Shown here piece by piece: positions 1 to 8,963 of a stretch of 64,000 bases of DNA. Source of the stretch: SXOA01 sp046153945 (lineage in GTDB: Bacteria > Planctomycetota > Planctomycetia > Pirellulales > Pirellulaceae); assembly GCA_046153945.1 (NCBI GenBank), contig JBJXFF010000070.1:7133-71132 (forward strand). Direction: 5' to 3'. The notes beneath the pieces are model-generated. The model did not search any database and was not told where the DNA came from. It was given only the letters and a program-made list of their open reading frames with translations. Position numbers and translations under genes: made by a program. Every line of letters begins with the position of its first letter. Within the stretch, counting starts at the first letter, position 1.

Positions 1-1
1 C

Positions 2-3000
2 GCCCGCCTCGGCAGCGTCGGCCTGACCATTGATGAAAACAGCCCGCTCGCTCCGCTCATGCAGGCCGCGCTCTACTACCGCCTCGGCGACGAACGGCTG
101 GCCTTTGAGTCGTACCTCACCAACAAGGCTTTGTTCGACGCCAATCGCAATCAGCTTCCGCCCGACTTCCTGACCTTCATCTGTGAAAAGCTAATGGCAG
201 CCAGCGGCGATGCCAATCACGACGCCGTTGAGGAGATCCTTCGCGGGTGGCTGGTCCAATTCAGCGAGTCGATGCAGGTTGATGACGGCACCAAGGCCAA
301 AATGCAGCTCGGCCTTGCCAAGAACTTCTTCAAGGCCCGCCGCTACGACATTGCCCGCAGCGAATACACCACCGTCGTCAATCGTTACCCCATGTCGTCT
401 CAGGCCATCGAAGCGGAGTTCGGCATTGGCGAAACCTTTATGGCTCAAAAGGTCTATGACCAGGCCGAACTGGTCTTCGAGAAGCTGGCGCACAACACGG
501 AAATCGACGTTGTAGTCCGGGCGGAATTCCTTCGCGGCGTTCTCGCCTTCCGTCGCGGCGATCGGGACGAAGCTCGCGACATCTTCAAGGCAGTTCTGGA
601 AAGAGTTCCCAGCGTCGAACTCGCCAACCAGGCGCTTTATAACCTGGCCGAAGTCTACGGCTCCGAAGAGAAGTACATCGACCAGCTCAATTTGCTGCGG
701 ACGGTCGGACGTTTGGGTAGGGCCAGCAAACGCCGCCACGTTCCCGGCATGCCTCTCTCGATCGTCGTTCACGACAGCGACCTGGGAATCAGCCGCGGGC
801 ATAACCGCATTCCGGTCCGTGTCACCACGCAGCCCGGCGGCGATAGCGAAATGGTTTATCTCACCGGCTCCGGCGCGGGGAAAGGCCTGTTCCGCGTCGA
901 TTTGGAAACGCGATTGGGCCAGGCAGTTGCCGGAGATCACGTTTTGCAGGTGACCGGCAAGGATGTCATCAAATGCGACTATCCGGAGGAATTCAAAGCC
1001 GAGTTCAAGAGCGTCCCGCTCTCCGACGTGGAGATTCAAGTCGCCGCGGATGCAAAATTCGATGTCGCCAGCAGCAAGATTGAAGACCGGAAGCAGGAGT
1101 CGTTCAGCGAGGTACTGCAGCGCGAGGTCGTCGATGAAGACAACCAGGACCGCCGCCGCTCTCTCGTTCGTCCGGCCAATCAAATCAAGCCCGGCAACGA
1201 GGTCTATCTCCGTGTGAAGGATGGGGATCGCGATTTGACCAACGACGCCGACAAGATCGTCGTCAAGCTCACTTCCGACAGTGGTGATCAGGTGCAAGTC
1301 ACCATGGTGGAAACAGGTGCTCATACGGGCGTGTTTGAAGGGTCGTCCAAGACTGGCGAACTTCCTGCGGGGGCGCTTGCCACGGATAATGCCATCGATC
1401 ACAACCCGCTGATGGCCATTGACCGCGACCTCAAGAGCTTCTGGATGAGCGACCCCGACGGGGCGACTCCCAAACAACTGACCGTGGATATGAAGGATCT
1501 TCGCATCGCCACGCGCGTGCGTCTCTCGACGCCGGATGTGACGAAGAACGCTCCGATCCGAGGCGAGCTCTATGGCAGCCAGGATGGCGAGTTCTGGTTC
1601 CGCGTTGCCAGCCACCCCGAGCGTCCCCCGGCGGCACCGGTCAGCGGCGTTTACGGAAAGATGACTCAGCGGGTCTATGGCGGTAATCTCACCGGCTATA
1701 CCACCTGGCAGCAAGTATCGGACTTCACCAAGAATGCCAAGCCGGTCGCGGAAAGCGAACCAGACCACCTACAGTTCGCTTGGAAAGAAGCGGACGAGAA
1801 CTACAACAAGCCTTACGCCGTCATTTGGAGCGGCAGATTCGTCCAGCCGCGCGACGGGGCGGTTCGCATTCAGGTAAACGGCGCGACGACGGCGCTCGCC
1901 ATTGATAACCGCGAAGAATTGCAGCTCGGTCCCGGCGGCCGCACTGTGGACCTTTGGCTCGATGCCGGCACCCACGACCTGGCCATCTTCGCCAGCCATG
2001 CGGACGGCAAGCTGCCCGTGGAAGCGCTGCTGGCACGCAGCGATCTTAACAATGCCCAGGTCCTGCTTGGCTCGTTCCGTCCGCTCGATTTTGACCTGGA
2101 AAGTGCCGCCGCCAAGAAGCGGGCCGCTTCCGCTCCCATGGCCGGGGGCGCGGGGAGCGTGCCGCTGCTCATCACTTCGGCGAAGGTGAATAAGAAGTCG
2201 GAAAAATTCGGCCCGGCGAAGGAAAATGGCCGCGATGTTCTAACAGGCTGGGCAGCTCCAGAAGATTCGGTCTCTTGGGAGTTCGATGCTCCCGCGACGG
2301 GTGCCTACGAAGTTTGGATGCAGGTTGCCCACGCTGGCGAAGGGGGCAGATACAATATCGAATTTGGCAAACAGATTGTTACGGGCGCGGTTCCGAATTC
2401 CGGCGGCGCTGACAAGCCTGTTTTGGAAAAGGTCGGTACATTGCTTGTCGAAGCCCCGGGCCGACAGACTCTGGCTCTAAAGGCCGTAGAGATTAAGGGA
2501 GACAGCCTGCTCAATTTGTACGGCATCACGCTCAAGCCCTCGGTCGGCGGCAGTGTGATTGTGGCTAATAATGATTGGGAATTTCGCTTCCCGGCCAGGC
2601 AACTTCGATATGCCCGCTTTGTCTGCCGCGAATATCTAGGCGAAGCGCTTGCCATCAATAATGTGGAAATCGGCGGGGTCCGTCCGGGAGAAGTTTTCAT
2701 TCCAACGAAAGAAGATGTCCTCGGCCTGGCCGCGAACAACGTGCTGGAAATCGCAGCCGGCGATACCGTCACGGCTACCTACACCGATGAATTGACCCTC
2801 AATGACTCTGGTGCCAGCCAGATTCTCACCGGCAAGCTGCAGGCCACGTACTTCAATGCCTACATTCGGCCGATTGCCTATGACTTTGCCCGCACCACGG
2901 CTGGAGATGTCTACACGATTCGCAAAGACCTGAAGCGGGTCGAACCGGGTGACCGGTTTATTGTGGAAATGCTCGACTACGACGAAGACCGCACCAACCA

Positions 3001-5023
3001 GCGGGACACGCTCAAATTGCAGGTCGTAGTCAACGATGGAGAGCCCGTGGAACTCGAAGCGATTGAAACCGAAGAATATAGCGGCATCTTCACCAAGGAA
3101 GTTGATACGTCTTCCAAGCAAGAGAAGGACAAGCTCTTGGTGAAGCCAGGCGACCGGATTTACGTTCGCTATATCGACACGCACAACACTTTCCCCGGTC
3201 ACGCCGTGCCGCGGGAAGACGTGGTCTACGTCAATCAGCCGAGCCAGGGGAAAATTCGCATTCTGGAGACTCGCGTCATCCCCGCTCCGGCCGATTCCAA
3301 ACAGCCGCCGCAAATTACTGTTCTACCCACGGCCGGCAAGGAGACCAGCGGCGTAGCCTTCGAAGCTCCGCTGACGGTGGAAGTCATTGACCCCGATGCC
3401 GCCAAGGACAGTCTCAGCACGGTGGCGGTGCTGCTGACGACAACGGACGGCGCGACCGTGGAAGTAAACTGTGCCATTAGCACTCAGTTCTCACCCAATG
3501 GAGCGGTCCCCGATGAGCGCTGGGCGCTCGAAGAGGGGCGCTTCATCGGCCAGGTCATCCTGCAACTCGGCGGTAAGAACAGTCCGGCCGTGGTGCCGCT
3601 GACGACTTCGATGCCGCGGAACCTGCTCGGCAAGGTGAAACTTGGCGAAGGAGCCGAGGAGCAGACAGCCGGTGCCAATCTGGTGACGCGAGTCCTTAAT
3701 TTGACCGGCAAGGATTTGATCAACGCCGCCTATACCGACGCCAAGAGGCCCGACGGCAAAGCTTTGAAGCTCACTTCCAAGGGACGGCTGATTTCCAATG
3801 GTGTCCTGACGGTGACCGACCGGGACTATGACAAGGAAGTAACGCAGCTTCACGTCGGCGAGAAGATATTCATCAAAGTGACCGATGCGGACCTGGATTC
3901 GTCCGACGCCCGTGACGTTGCTTCGGTGGAAATCACTTCCGACATGGGAGAGAAGGAAACTGTCCGCCTGGAAGAAACGCTGGCCCACAGCGGTATCTTC
4001 ACCGGCTCCTTGCAGCTCAAGGCGGTCGATAAACCGAAACCAGGAAGCCTTGATACTGCCGATCCGGTCATTGAGACCTACTTCGGCGACAACATCATTG
4101 TCCAGTACCTAGATCCCTCCGCCAGCACTGAGAGTGGCAAGCTGGAACTCAAGAGCCGCCTGCCGGTGGTTGTCGGAACGGACGGCCTGGTCGCGGCCTT
4201 CAGCAAGACATTCGGCGACGAGACTCTGGCCGTGGAGACCAAGTTCCGGATTGCCGAAAGCTACTTCGAGCTGTTCAAGAGCCACAAAAGCTTGCAGCGA
4301 GAAGATGAAAAGAAGACCGACCTGGAAGCGGGCCGCCGCATTCTGCGGGAAGTCATGGAGGATTATCCCGATCCGAAGTACGCTCCGCGAATTGCGTATC
4401 TCCTGGGACAGTTCGCCCAGGAACTGGAGCAGTGGGACGAAGCGATTCGCTCTTACGACCTAATTATCTCGCAGTATCCCGACCACACCCTGGCTCCCGA
4501 TGCCCAGTACAAACTGGCCCAGAGCTACGAGGAGGCGGGGGACTTTGATCAAGCCCTGGAGGCCTATGTGACGCTCGCCGCCACCTATCCCAAGAGCCCA
4601 CTGATTCCCAACGTGATGATTCGGATCTCGGATTACTTCTACAAGCACGAGCGGTATCAAGTGGCGGCTCAGGTGGGGGAGAAATTCCTGGAGCGGTTCC
4701 AGACCCATCAGCATGCTCCCAAGCTCGCGTTCCGCGTCGGACAGTGCTACTACAAATCGAAGAAGTATGCCACCGCCGGCAAGTCGTTTGATCAATTCGC
4801 CAAACTCTTCCCCGATGACGCCCTCTGCGCCGATGCCTTGTTCTGGTCCGGCGAAAGCTTCCGTTTGGGAGGAAACAACAGCGAGGCCTTCCGCCGCTAC
4901 AACCGCTGCCGCTGGGACTATCCCAGCAGCGAAGGGGCCAAATACGCCCGCGGCCGCCTGGCTCTGCCGGAGATGCTGCAGCAATTCGAAGCCGAAGCCA
5001 ACAGTGTGGATGACAATAAGTAA
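2..5023 (+). CDS. Giant exported TPR / beta-domain protein (5' end outside window)
   Basis: The reading frame is open to the window edge, so the true start lies upstream and at least 1670 residues are present. Numbering from the first ATG (59), residues about 1-220 are TPR-like helical repeats. A discoidin (F5/8 type C)-like segment follows at about 440-520, a PA14-like segment at about 560-680 and a carbohydrate-binding-like sandwich at about 735-830. A beta unit with the signature SGIF or TGVF recurs near 425, 1005 and 1305. TPR repeats return at about 1390-1640, as in YbgF/BamD-like proteins. The ExbB/ExbD genes follow directly, so a large envelope scaffold working with a proton-driven complex is inferred. 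The substrate is unknown. Domain names are by eye and the middle region is uncertain. Confidence 0.75.
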   Translation, partial: ARLGSVGLTIDENSPLAPLMQAALYYRLGDERLAFESYLTNKALFDANRNQLPPDFLTFICEKLMAASGDANHDAVEEILRGWLVQFSESMQVDDGTKAKMQLGLAKNFFKARRYDIARSEYTTVVNRYPMSSQAIEAEFGIGETFMAQKVYDQAELVFEKLAHNTEIDVVVRAEFLRGVLAFRRGDRDEARDIFKAVLERVPSVELANQALYNLAEVYGSEEKYIDQLNLLRTVGRLGRASKRRHVPGMPLSIVVHDSDLGISRGHNRIPVRVTTQPGGDSEMVYLTGSGAGKGLFRVDLETRLGQAVAGDHVLQVTGKDVIKCDYPEEFKAEFKSVPLSDVEIQVAADAKFDVASSKIEDRKQESFSEVLQREVVDEDNQDRRRSLVRPANQIKPGNEVYLRVKDGDRDLTNDADKIVVKLTSDSGDQVQVTMVETGAHTGVFEGSSKTGELPAGALATDNAIDHNPLMAIDRDLKSFWMSDPDGATPKQLTVDMKDLRIATRVRLSTPDVTKNAPIRGELYGSQDGEFWFRVASHPERPPAAPVSGVYGKMTQRVYGGNLTGYTTWQQVSDFTKNAKPVAESEPDHLQFAWKEADENYNKPYAVIWSGRFVQPRDGAVRIQVNGATTALAIDNREELQLGPGGRTVDLWLDAGTHDLAIFASHADGKLPVEALLARSDLNNAQVLLGSFRPLDFDLESAAAKKRAASAPMAGGAGSVPLLITSAKVNKKSEKFGPAKENGRDVLTGWAAPEDSVSWEFDAPATGAYEVWMQVAHAGEGGRYNIEFGKQIVTGAVPNSGGADKPVLEKVGTLLVEAPGRQTLALKAVEIKGDSLLNLYGITLKPSVGGSVIVANNDWEFRFPARQLRYARFVCREYLGEALAINNVEIGGVRPGEVFIPTKEDVLGLAANNVLEIAAGDTVTATYTDELTLNDSGASQILTGKLQATYFNAYIRPIAYDFARTTAGDVYTIRKDLKRVEPGDRFIVEMLDYDEDRTNQRDTLKLQVVVNDGEPVELEAIETEEYSGIFTKEVDTSSKQEKDKLLVKPGDRIYVRYIDTHNTFPGHAVPREDVVYVNQPSQGKIRILETRVIPAPADSKQPPQITVLPTAGKETSGVAFEAPLTVEVIDPDAAKDSLSTVAVLLTTTDGATVEVNCAISTQFSPNGAVPDERWALEEGRFIGQVILQLGGKNSPAVVPLTTSMPRNLLGKVKLGEGAEEQTAGANLVTRVLNLTGKDLINAAYTDAKRPDGKALKLTSKGRLISNGVLTVTDRDYDKEVTQLHVGEKIFIKVTDADLDSSDARDVASVEITSDMGEKETVRLEETLAHSGIFTGSLQLKAVDKPKPGSLDTADPVIETYFGDNIIVQYLDPSASTESGKLELKSRLPVVVGTDGLVAAFSKTFGDETLAVETKFRIAESYFELFKSHKSLQREDEKKTDLEAGRRILREVMEDYPDPKYAPRIAYLLGQFAQELEQWDEAIRSYDLIISQYPDHTLAPDAQYKLAQSYEEAGDFDQALEAYVTLAATYPKSPLIPNVMIRISDYFYKHERYQVAAQVGEKFLERFQTHQHAPKLAFRVGQCYYKSKKYATAGKSFDQFAKLFPDDALCADALFWSGESFRLGGNNSEAFRRYNRCRWDYPSSEGAKYARGRLALPEMLQQFEAEANSVDDNK

Positions 5024-5097
5024 AGGCGAGCGGGGGGCGTAAGCCCCCTGATATTTACGCTTTTATTCCGACTGACACTTTCCAAACCCAATACGCC

Positions 5098-6075
5098 ATG
5101 TGGACCCTCATTTTCCTCGCCTTCGCCCAGGCCGACGACATCCTGGCGGATGAAGCCAAAGGCAAGAAACCCGCCGCCACCAAAGTCGCCGAGCCCGCGA
5201 CAGTTCCTCCCGCGGCCGGCGTCAAATCCGCGGAGCCCGCCGGCGCGAAATCTCCGGACGGCAAGATTCCCGAGCCGCCGAAGGCGGGTGAGAAGGCCAG
5301 CACACCACCGGCCGCCAAAGCAGATTCCGGCGAAACAAAGTCGGAAGCGGCGGAGCCAGCGAAGCCCAAGACCTGGGTCAGCACGCTCGACGAAATCACC
5401 AACACGGGTGCGATGGGAGACATGCGGAAGGGTGGCTTCTTCATGTGGCCAATCCTCGTCCTGGGCATCTTGGCTTTGGGAGTGATCATCGAGCGATCTC
5501 GAGCGCTCCTCATGTTGACGACCAAGAACCCGCAACTGCGGCAGAAGGTGCAAGACCTGCTGCAGGAGGATCGGGCCGAAGATGCCCTTGAGCTGTGTGA
5601 ACGCGAACAGGGTCCGGTGCCCGCAATTCTCGGTGCTGGCCTGCGGAAGTACGTCTTCCTGCGCAAGTTGGACTACGATCCTGCCCAGATCAGCGAACAG
5701 GTCTCCAAGGCGATGGAAGACTACGCGGTGCATGTTGTGGCTGCCTTGGAAAAGCACCTGCCCATTCTGGCCACGGTCGCCAGCGCGGCTCCTATGATTG
5801 GCTTCCTTGGTACCGTTTCCGGGATGGTGCAGTCCTTCCGCGACATCGTCGCCCAGATGGGGGAAAAGAACATCGTCGAAGCAGCCGCGGCTGGTATCGA
5901 AATTTCGCTCCTCACCACGGTGCTCGGGCTGATCGTCGGTATTCCGGCGTTCATTGGCTTTAACTACTTCACCAGTGTGACCAATACCTTTGTGCTGGAC
6001 GTGCAGGAATCCGCTGCCGAGCTGATTGAGACGTTGACATTGCAGACGGCCCTCTCCGACAAGCAGCCGGCGTAA
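5098..6075 (+). CDS. exbB: MotA/TolQ/ExbB-type proton channel with long N-terminal extension
   Basis: The 325-residue protein has the TolQ/ExbB core at about residues 115-315: a membrane segment (MWPILVLGILALGVIIE), a cytoplasmic loop, and two more segments carrying the family signature around APMIGFLGTVSGMVQSF. Unlike E. coli ExbB it begins with a signal-like segment followed by about 90 residues rich in Pro, Ala, Lys and Glu. This probably places a flexible tether in the periplasm. It sits 74 bases after the giant TPR protein and 9 bases before the first exbD. It should form the proton channel that powers an envelope machine in the inner membrane. Whether it serves a Ton-, Tol- or other system cannot be told, since no TonB or TolA is visible. 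Confidence 0.88.
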   Translation: MWTLIFLAFAQADDILADEAKGKKPAATKVAEPATVPPAAGVKSAEPAGAKSPDGKIPEPPKAGEKASTPPAAKADSGETKSEAAEPAKPKTWVSTLDEITNTGAMGDMRKGGFFMWPILVLGILALGVIIERSRALLMLTTKNPQLRQKVQDLLQEDRAEDALELCEREQGPVPAILGAGLRKYVFLRKLDYDPAQISEQVSKAMEDYAVHVVAALEKHLPILATVASAAPMIGFLGTVSGMVQSFRDIVAQMGEKNIVEAAAAGIEISLLTTVLGLIVGIPAFIGFNYFTSVTNTFVLDVQESAAELIETLTLQTALSDKQPA

Positions 6076-6084
6076 GGAGAGGCC

Positions 6085-6519
6085 ATGAAGCTGGAACGAA
6101 GACTGGGAAAACTGCTGGTGGAGCCCGCGGCCGTTGCCACGGGGGATATCGCGTTCAATTTAATCGTGTTCTTCCTCGTTTGCGCCTCCACCCAGCCGGA
6201 CAGCGGCAGGCGGCAGGATCTTCCCAGCAGCGAAAAGGTGAAGCAGGAGCAGAAGACGGAAAATATCCTGATCGCCCTCAGCTCGAGCGACAAAATCGTG
6301 ACCGTCAACGGCGACCAGGTGAAAACGCCAGAGTTTCCTGCTCGCTTGGCCCGTCTGCTGCAAGGGAAGACCAGGCCGGAAGACCGAATCATCGTCGTCA
6401 AAAGCGACCCGAACACGCCCTACATACACTGGATCGCGATCACCACGCAAATTCAGGATGCCGGCGCGAGCATTACCATCCAGCGCGAAGAAGAACGAAC
6501 CATCGCCGTTGGCGAGTAG
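6085..6519 (+). CDS. exbD: ExbD/TolR family protein, first copy
   Basis: A 144-residue single-span protein. The membrane segment at about residues 15-33 begins GDIAFNLIVFFLV and contains the Asp that carries protons in this family. A periplasmic domain of about 100 residues follows. A GGAG ribosome binding site overlaps the end of exbB. It is expected to pair with ExbB as the stator that converts proton flow into movement of a periplasmic partner. The next gene is a diverged paralogue, so the complex may contain a heterodimer of ExbD proteins. Confidence 0.88.
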   Translation: MKLERRLGKLLVEPAAVATGDIAFNLIVFFLVCASTQPDSGRRQDLPSSEKVKQEQKTENILIALSSSDKIVTVNGDQVKTPEFPARLARLLQGKTRPEDRIIVVKSDPNTPYIHWIAITTQIQDAGASITIQREEERTIAVGE

Positions 6520-6545
6520 CCAATTTTGAAGGCCAGTAAGCGACC

Positions 6546-6947
6546 ATGAAGATTCCCCGTAAACCGATGAAGGCGGACGTGCCGAGCACGGCGATGGGGG
6601 ATATTGCGTTTAACCTGCTGATTTTCTTTGTCATTCTGGCCCGAGCTCAGGACGACAGCCATGTCCAGTGGCAGCCGGCCGAGGCGGCCAACGTGCAGGC
6701 GGCAGGTACGACCAAAGTCAGCGTGGCGATTGATACCAAGGGAGATTTGTACTTAAACGGGCAGCAGCTTGGCGAGGTGCAGTTGGCCTCGCGGATCGGC
6801 GCTTTGCTCGGCGATGCGGGGCCCGGAAATCGAACAGTATTTCTCAAAGTCAATAAAGACGCTCCGGCTCAGAAATTTGAGCCGGTCATTGAAGCCATTA
6901 GCGAGGCGGGGGGCGAGCTCGTCCACGTCCTCGAAGAAAAAAGGTAA
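6546..6947 (+). CDS. exbD: ExbD/TolR family protein, second copy
   Basis: This 133-residue paralogue of the preceding protein has the same layout: a membrane segment with GDIAFNLLIFFVIL at about residues 19-35 including the conserved Asp, then a periplasmic domain ending in a beta-strand/helix pattern. It starts 26 bases after the first exbD and ends 6 bases before the next gene, so it is clearly part of the same transcript. Tandem exbD genes are common in planctomycetes and other bacteria that lack a classical TonB. The division of labour between the two is unknown. Confidence 0.87.
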   Translation: MKIPRKPMKADVPSTAMGDIAFNLLIFFVILARAQDDSHVQWQPAEAANVQAAGTTKVSVAIDTKGDLYLNGQQLGEVQLASRIGALLGDAGPGNRTVFLKVNKDAPAQKFEPVIEAISEAGGELVHVLEEKR

Positions 6948-6953
6948 CCAGTC

Positions 6954-7400
6954 ATGGCAATCACCGACTTTCGTAATCTGAAAGAGCATGGCGGAGCTTC
7001 GCTCGCCGAACTCAAAGAATTCTTGTCGCAACTTCGGGGACGTAGCCCGCAGGAAGTGATCGGCATCGTGAAGACCAGCTTGCTCATCCAGAGCCTGGTC
7101 ATCGCGACCGTAGGGACCATCGCCTTTCTCTTTGTCTTCACGGTCGCCCCATACATGATCTGGGGGCCGCAAGTGGCTGAGAAACCCAAGAAGGTTCAGC
7201 CGCCAGTTGCAGCGCAAGCCGCCGCTCCGGCACCCGCAACCGCCGCGGCCAAGGGGGAGACCAAGTCCGATGGGACTCCGTCAAGTGCCGACACCGCCAA
7301 GGCGGTCAAAGCGATGGGGATGGATGAGACGAAGACGGCGGACCCGAAGGCGAATCCGCTGGAGAAGGACTTTGACAAGCTTTTGGATGGTGCCAAGTAG
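6954..7400 (+). CDS. Small single-span membrane protein of the exbBD operon
   Basis: A 148-residue protein of unknown family. Residues 1-40 are soluble and mixed charged. Residues about 43-66 are a strong membrane helix (SLVIATVGTIAFLFVFTVA). The rest is a low-complexity tail rich in Ala, Pro, Lys and Thr, most likely extracytoplasmic. It begins 6 bases after the second exbD, so translational coupling is likely. One possibility, inferred only from layout, is that it acts like TonB or TolA by linking ExbB/ExbD to another partner. No TonB C-terminal motif is present. Confidence 0.7.
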   Translation: MAITDFRNLKEHGGASLAELKEFLSQLRGRSPQEVIGIVKTSLLIQSLVIATVGTIAFLFVFTVAPYMIWGPQVAEKPKKVQPPVAAQAAAPAPATAAAKGETKSDGTPSSADTAKAVKAMGMDETKTADPKANPLEKDFDKLLDGAK

Positions 7401-7406
7401 CTTTCT

Positions 7407-7494
7407 GGCCACGGATCGAACACGGATTAAGCACGGATACGAAGGAAAATCAGGAATGACCAAATCCGTGTTTCATCTGTGTTCAATCCGTGGC
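7407..7494. repeat. Imperfect inverted repeat between operon genes
   Basis: The left arm contains several copies of the word CACGGAT; the right arm (about 7465-7494) contains its complement ATCCGTG. The arms pair over about 20 bases with one or two mismatches, giving a long hairpin in the 109-base gap. It may be a dispersed intergenic palindrome or an mRNA processing or stability element. Confidence 0.6.
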
Positions 7495-7509
7495 TAATTA
7501 GACTGATTT

Positions 7510-8952
7510 ATGAAGTCCCTCGATACCCACACCAAGAGCCTGCTCATCCTCAGCGTTCCCTATGCGCTGATCTGGGGGCTTTGCACACTTCTCTGGCGGA
7601 TGTGGCCGGATACGCCGGTGGTGTTCTTTGCCGTGTTCGTACTGGCATTCCCCTTGGGCCTGGCCTGGGTGAACTGGATTCGCATGACTTGGCGCTCGCC
7701 GGGAGAGCACGCCAAGATTCTATCGGCCGCGGCGGCAACGTGGGTTTACTTGCTCTGGTGGCAACTGGCGGTGGTTGTCACCGATTGGGGAGGCCTGCAC
7801 GACTGGCGGACCAGCATCGCCTACTACGGGACCGGCGGGCTGTTTCTGATCGGCCTGGGCTGGCTGATCTGGTGGCTGGAACGCTCCAGCAGGCGGATTG
7901 AAGTTCGGCGGATGGAATCGGCAGAGGCTCAAGACGGCAGGAGGACCTGGAACCCGCTCGACCCGGAAGCCTGGTACTACGGCCGCGGCAGCCAGAAGCT
8001 CAAGCAGTCCCTTATCGGATTTTCAACCTATGCGCTGCTGTTCTGGCTTGTCGGTCTGATGCTCAGCCAGGTTCGCGGCTGCCACGAAATCTACGAATTG
8101 CCCGCCGGCGGCGGCCAGCAGAAGCAGCTCGCGGTGCAGAAGGTGCAGATTCAAAAGGTCATCCGCAAAAAGTACATCATCAACCCGCTCTCCGCCATCA
8201 AGTTCAATGTCCCGCCGATTGACGAAGTGAAATTGCAGCTCGATCAGGCAACCGAGCATGCTTACACGGTCGGCTATGGCGAAGGAACCGGCGCCGGCTT
8301 CGCGGGGGGGACGAATAAAGGGAAGGTCCGCCTGATCCGCCTGGAATACGACGGCGGCGACTGGGCCCTGAACCACGGGATCGGCGGCGACCTGAACATG
8401 CTCTTCGAATACGGCATTCTCACGCAGCAGAAAGTGGCTGAGCAAACTGAGTCACGCCGCGTCAGCCAGCTCGCGGCGTTTCCGCCGGACAAGAGCCCCC
8501 CTGTGATGTTCATGACGGGACAGGGGTCGGTTTCGCTCTCGAATTCTGAAACAAAGATTTTGCGCGAGTATCTGCTCAATAAGCACGGGATGCTCTTCGC
8601 TTCTGCGGGAACCGCCCATTTCCACAATCAGTTTGTCGCCATGATGAACCATGTTCTGCCGGAGGTCCGGCCCGTGCCGATACCGATGGACGATATCATC
8701 CACCGCGCCCCCTTCGCGGTCCCCAAGTTCCCTTACGTCGTGCCGCACGGCGGCAAGGAGCCGCTGGGATGGAACGTGGACGGCCGCTGGGTCTGTTATT
8801 ACCATCCCGGCGACATTTCGGACGCCTGGGCGGACGGTCACGCGGGGATTTCCCCGGATGTCTACAAGGGATGTTACCAACTCGGTGCGAACGTCATTAA
8901 CTATGGGCACACGGAATATGCGAAGTGGTTGATGTCGAAACAGAAGAAGTAA
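7510..8952 (+). CDS. DUF4159 domain membrane protein
   Basis: A 480-residue protein with about five membrane helices in its first 190 residues and a soluble C-terminal part. From about residue 270 it matches the DUF4159 pattern as I know it: VRLIRLEYDGGDW, PPVMFMTGQGSVSLSN, a glutamine-amidotransferase-like fold with no obvious catalytic Cys, and an ending with GHTEYAKWLM. DUF4159 proteins commonly sit next to MoxR/ExbD-type genes in planctomycetes and gliding bacteria; their role is unknown. Here the gene lies between exbBD and a TPR gene, which supports a shared envelope function. Confidence 0.8.
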   Translation: MKSLDTHTKSLLILSVPYALIWGLCTLLWRMWPDTPVVFFAVFVLAFPLGLAWVNWIRMTWRSPGEHAKILSAAAATWVYLLWWQLAVVVTDWGGLHDWRTSIAYYGTGGLFLIGLGWLIWWLERSSRRIEVRRMESAEAQDGRRTWNPLDPEAWYYGRGSQKLKQSLIGFSTYALLFWLVGLMLSQVRGCHEIYELPAGGGQQKQLAVQKVQIQKVIRKKYIINPLSAIKFNVPPIDEVKLQLDQATEHAYTVGYGEGTGAGFAGGTNKGKVRLIRLEYDGGDWALNHGIGGDLNMLFEYGILTQQKVAEQTESRRVSQLAAFPPDKSPPVMFMTGQGSVSLSNSETKILREYLLNKHGMLFASAGTAHFHNQFVAMMNHVLPEVRPVPIPMDDIIHRAPFAVPKFPYVVPHGGKEPLGWNVDGRWVCYYHPGDISDAWADGHAGISPDVYKGCYQLGANVINYGHTEYAKWLMSKQKK

Positions 8953-8963
8953 AGGAGTGTAGA

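Noticed and set aside
191..1768. Long minus-strand ORF under the giant TPR gene
   Set aside because: Its codons mirror the real frame on the other strand; composition is rich in Arg/Leu/Asp without any motif, a shadow typical of high-GC coding DNA.
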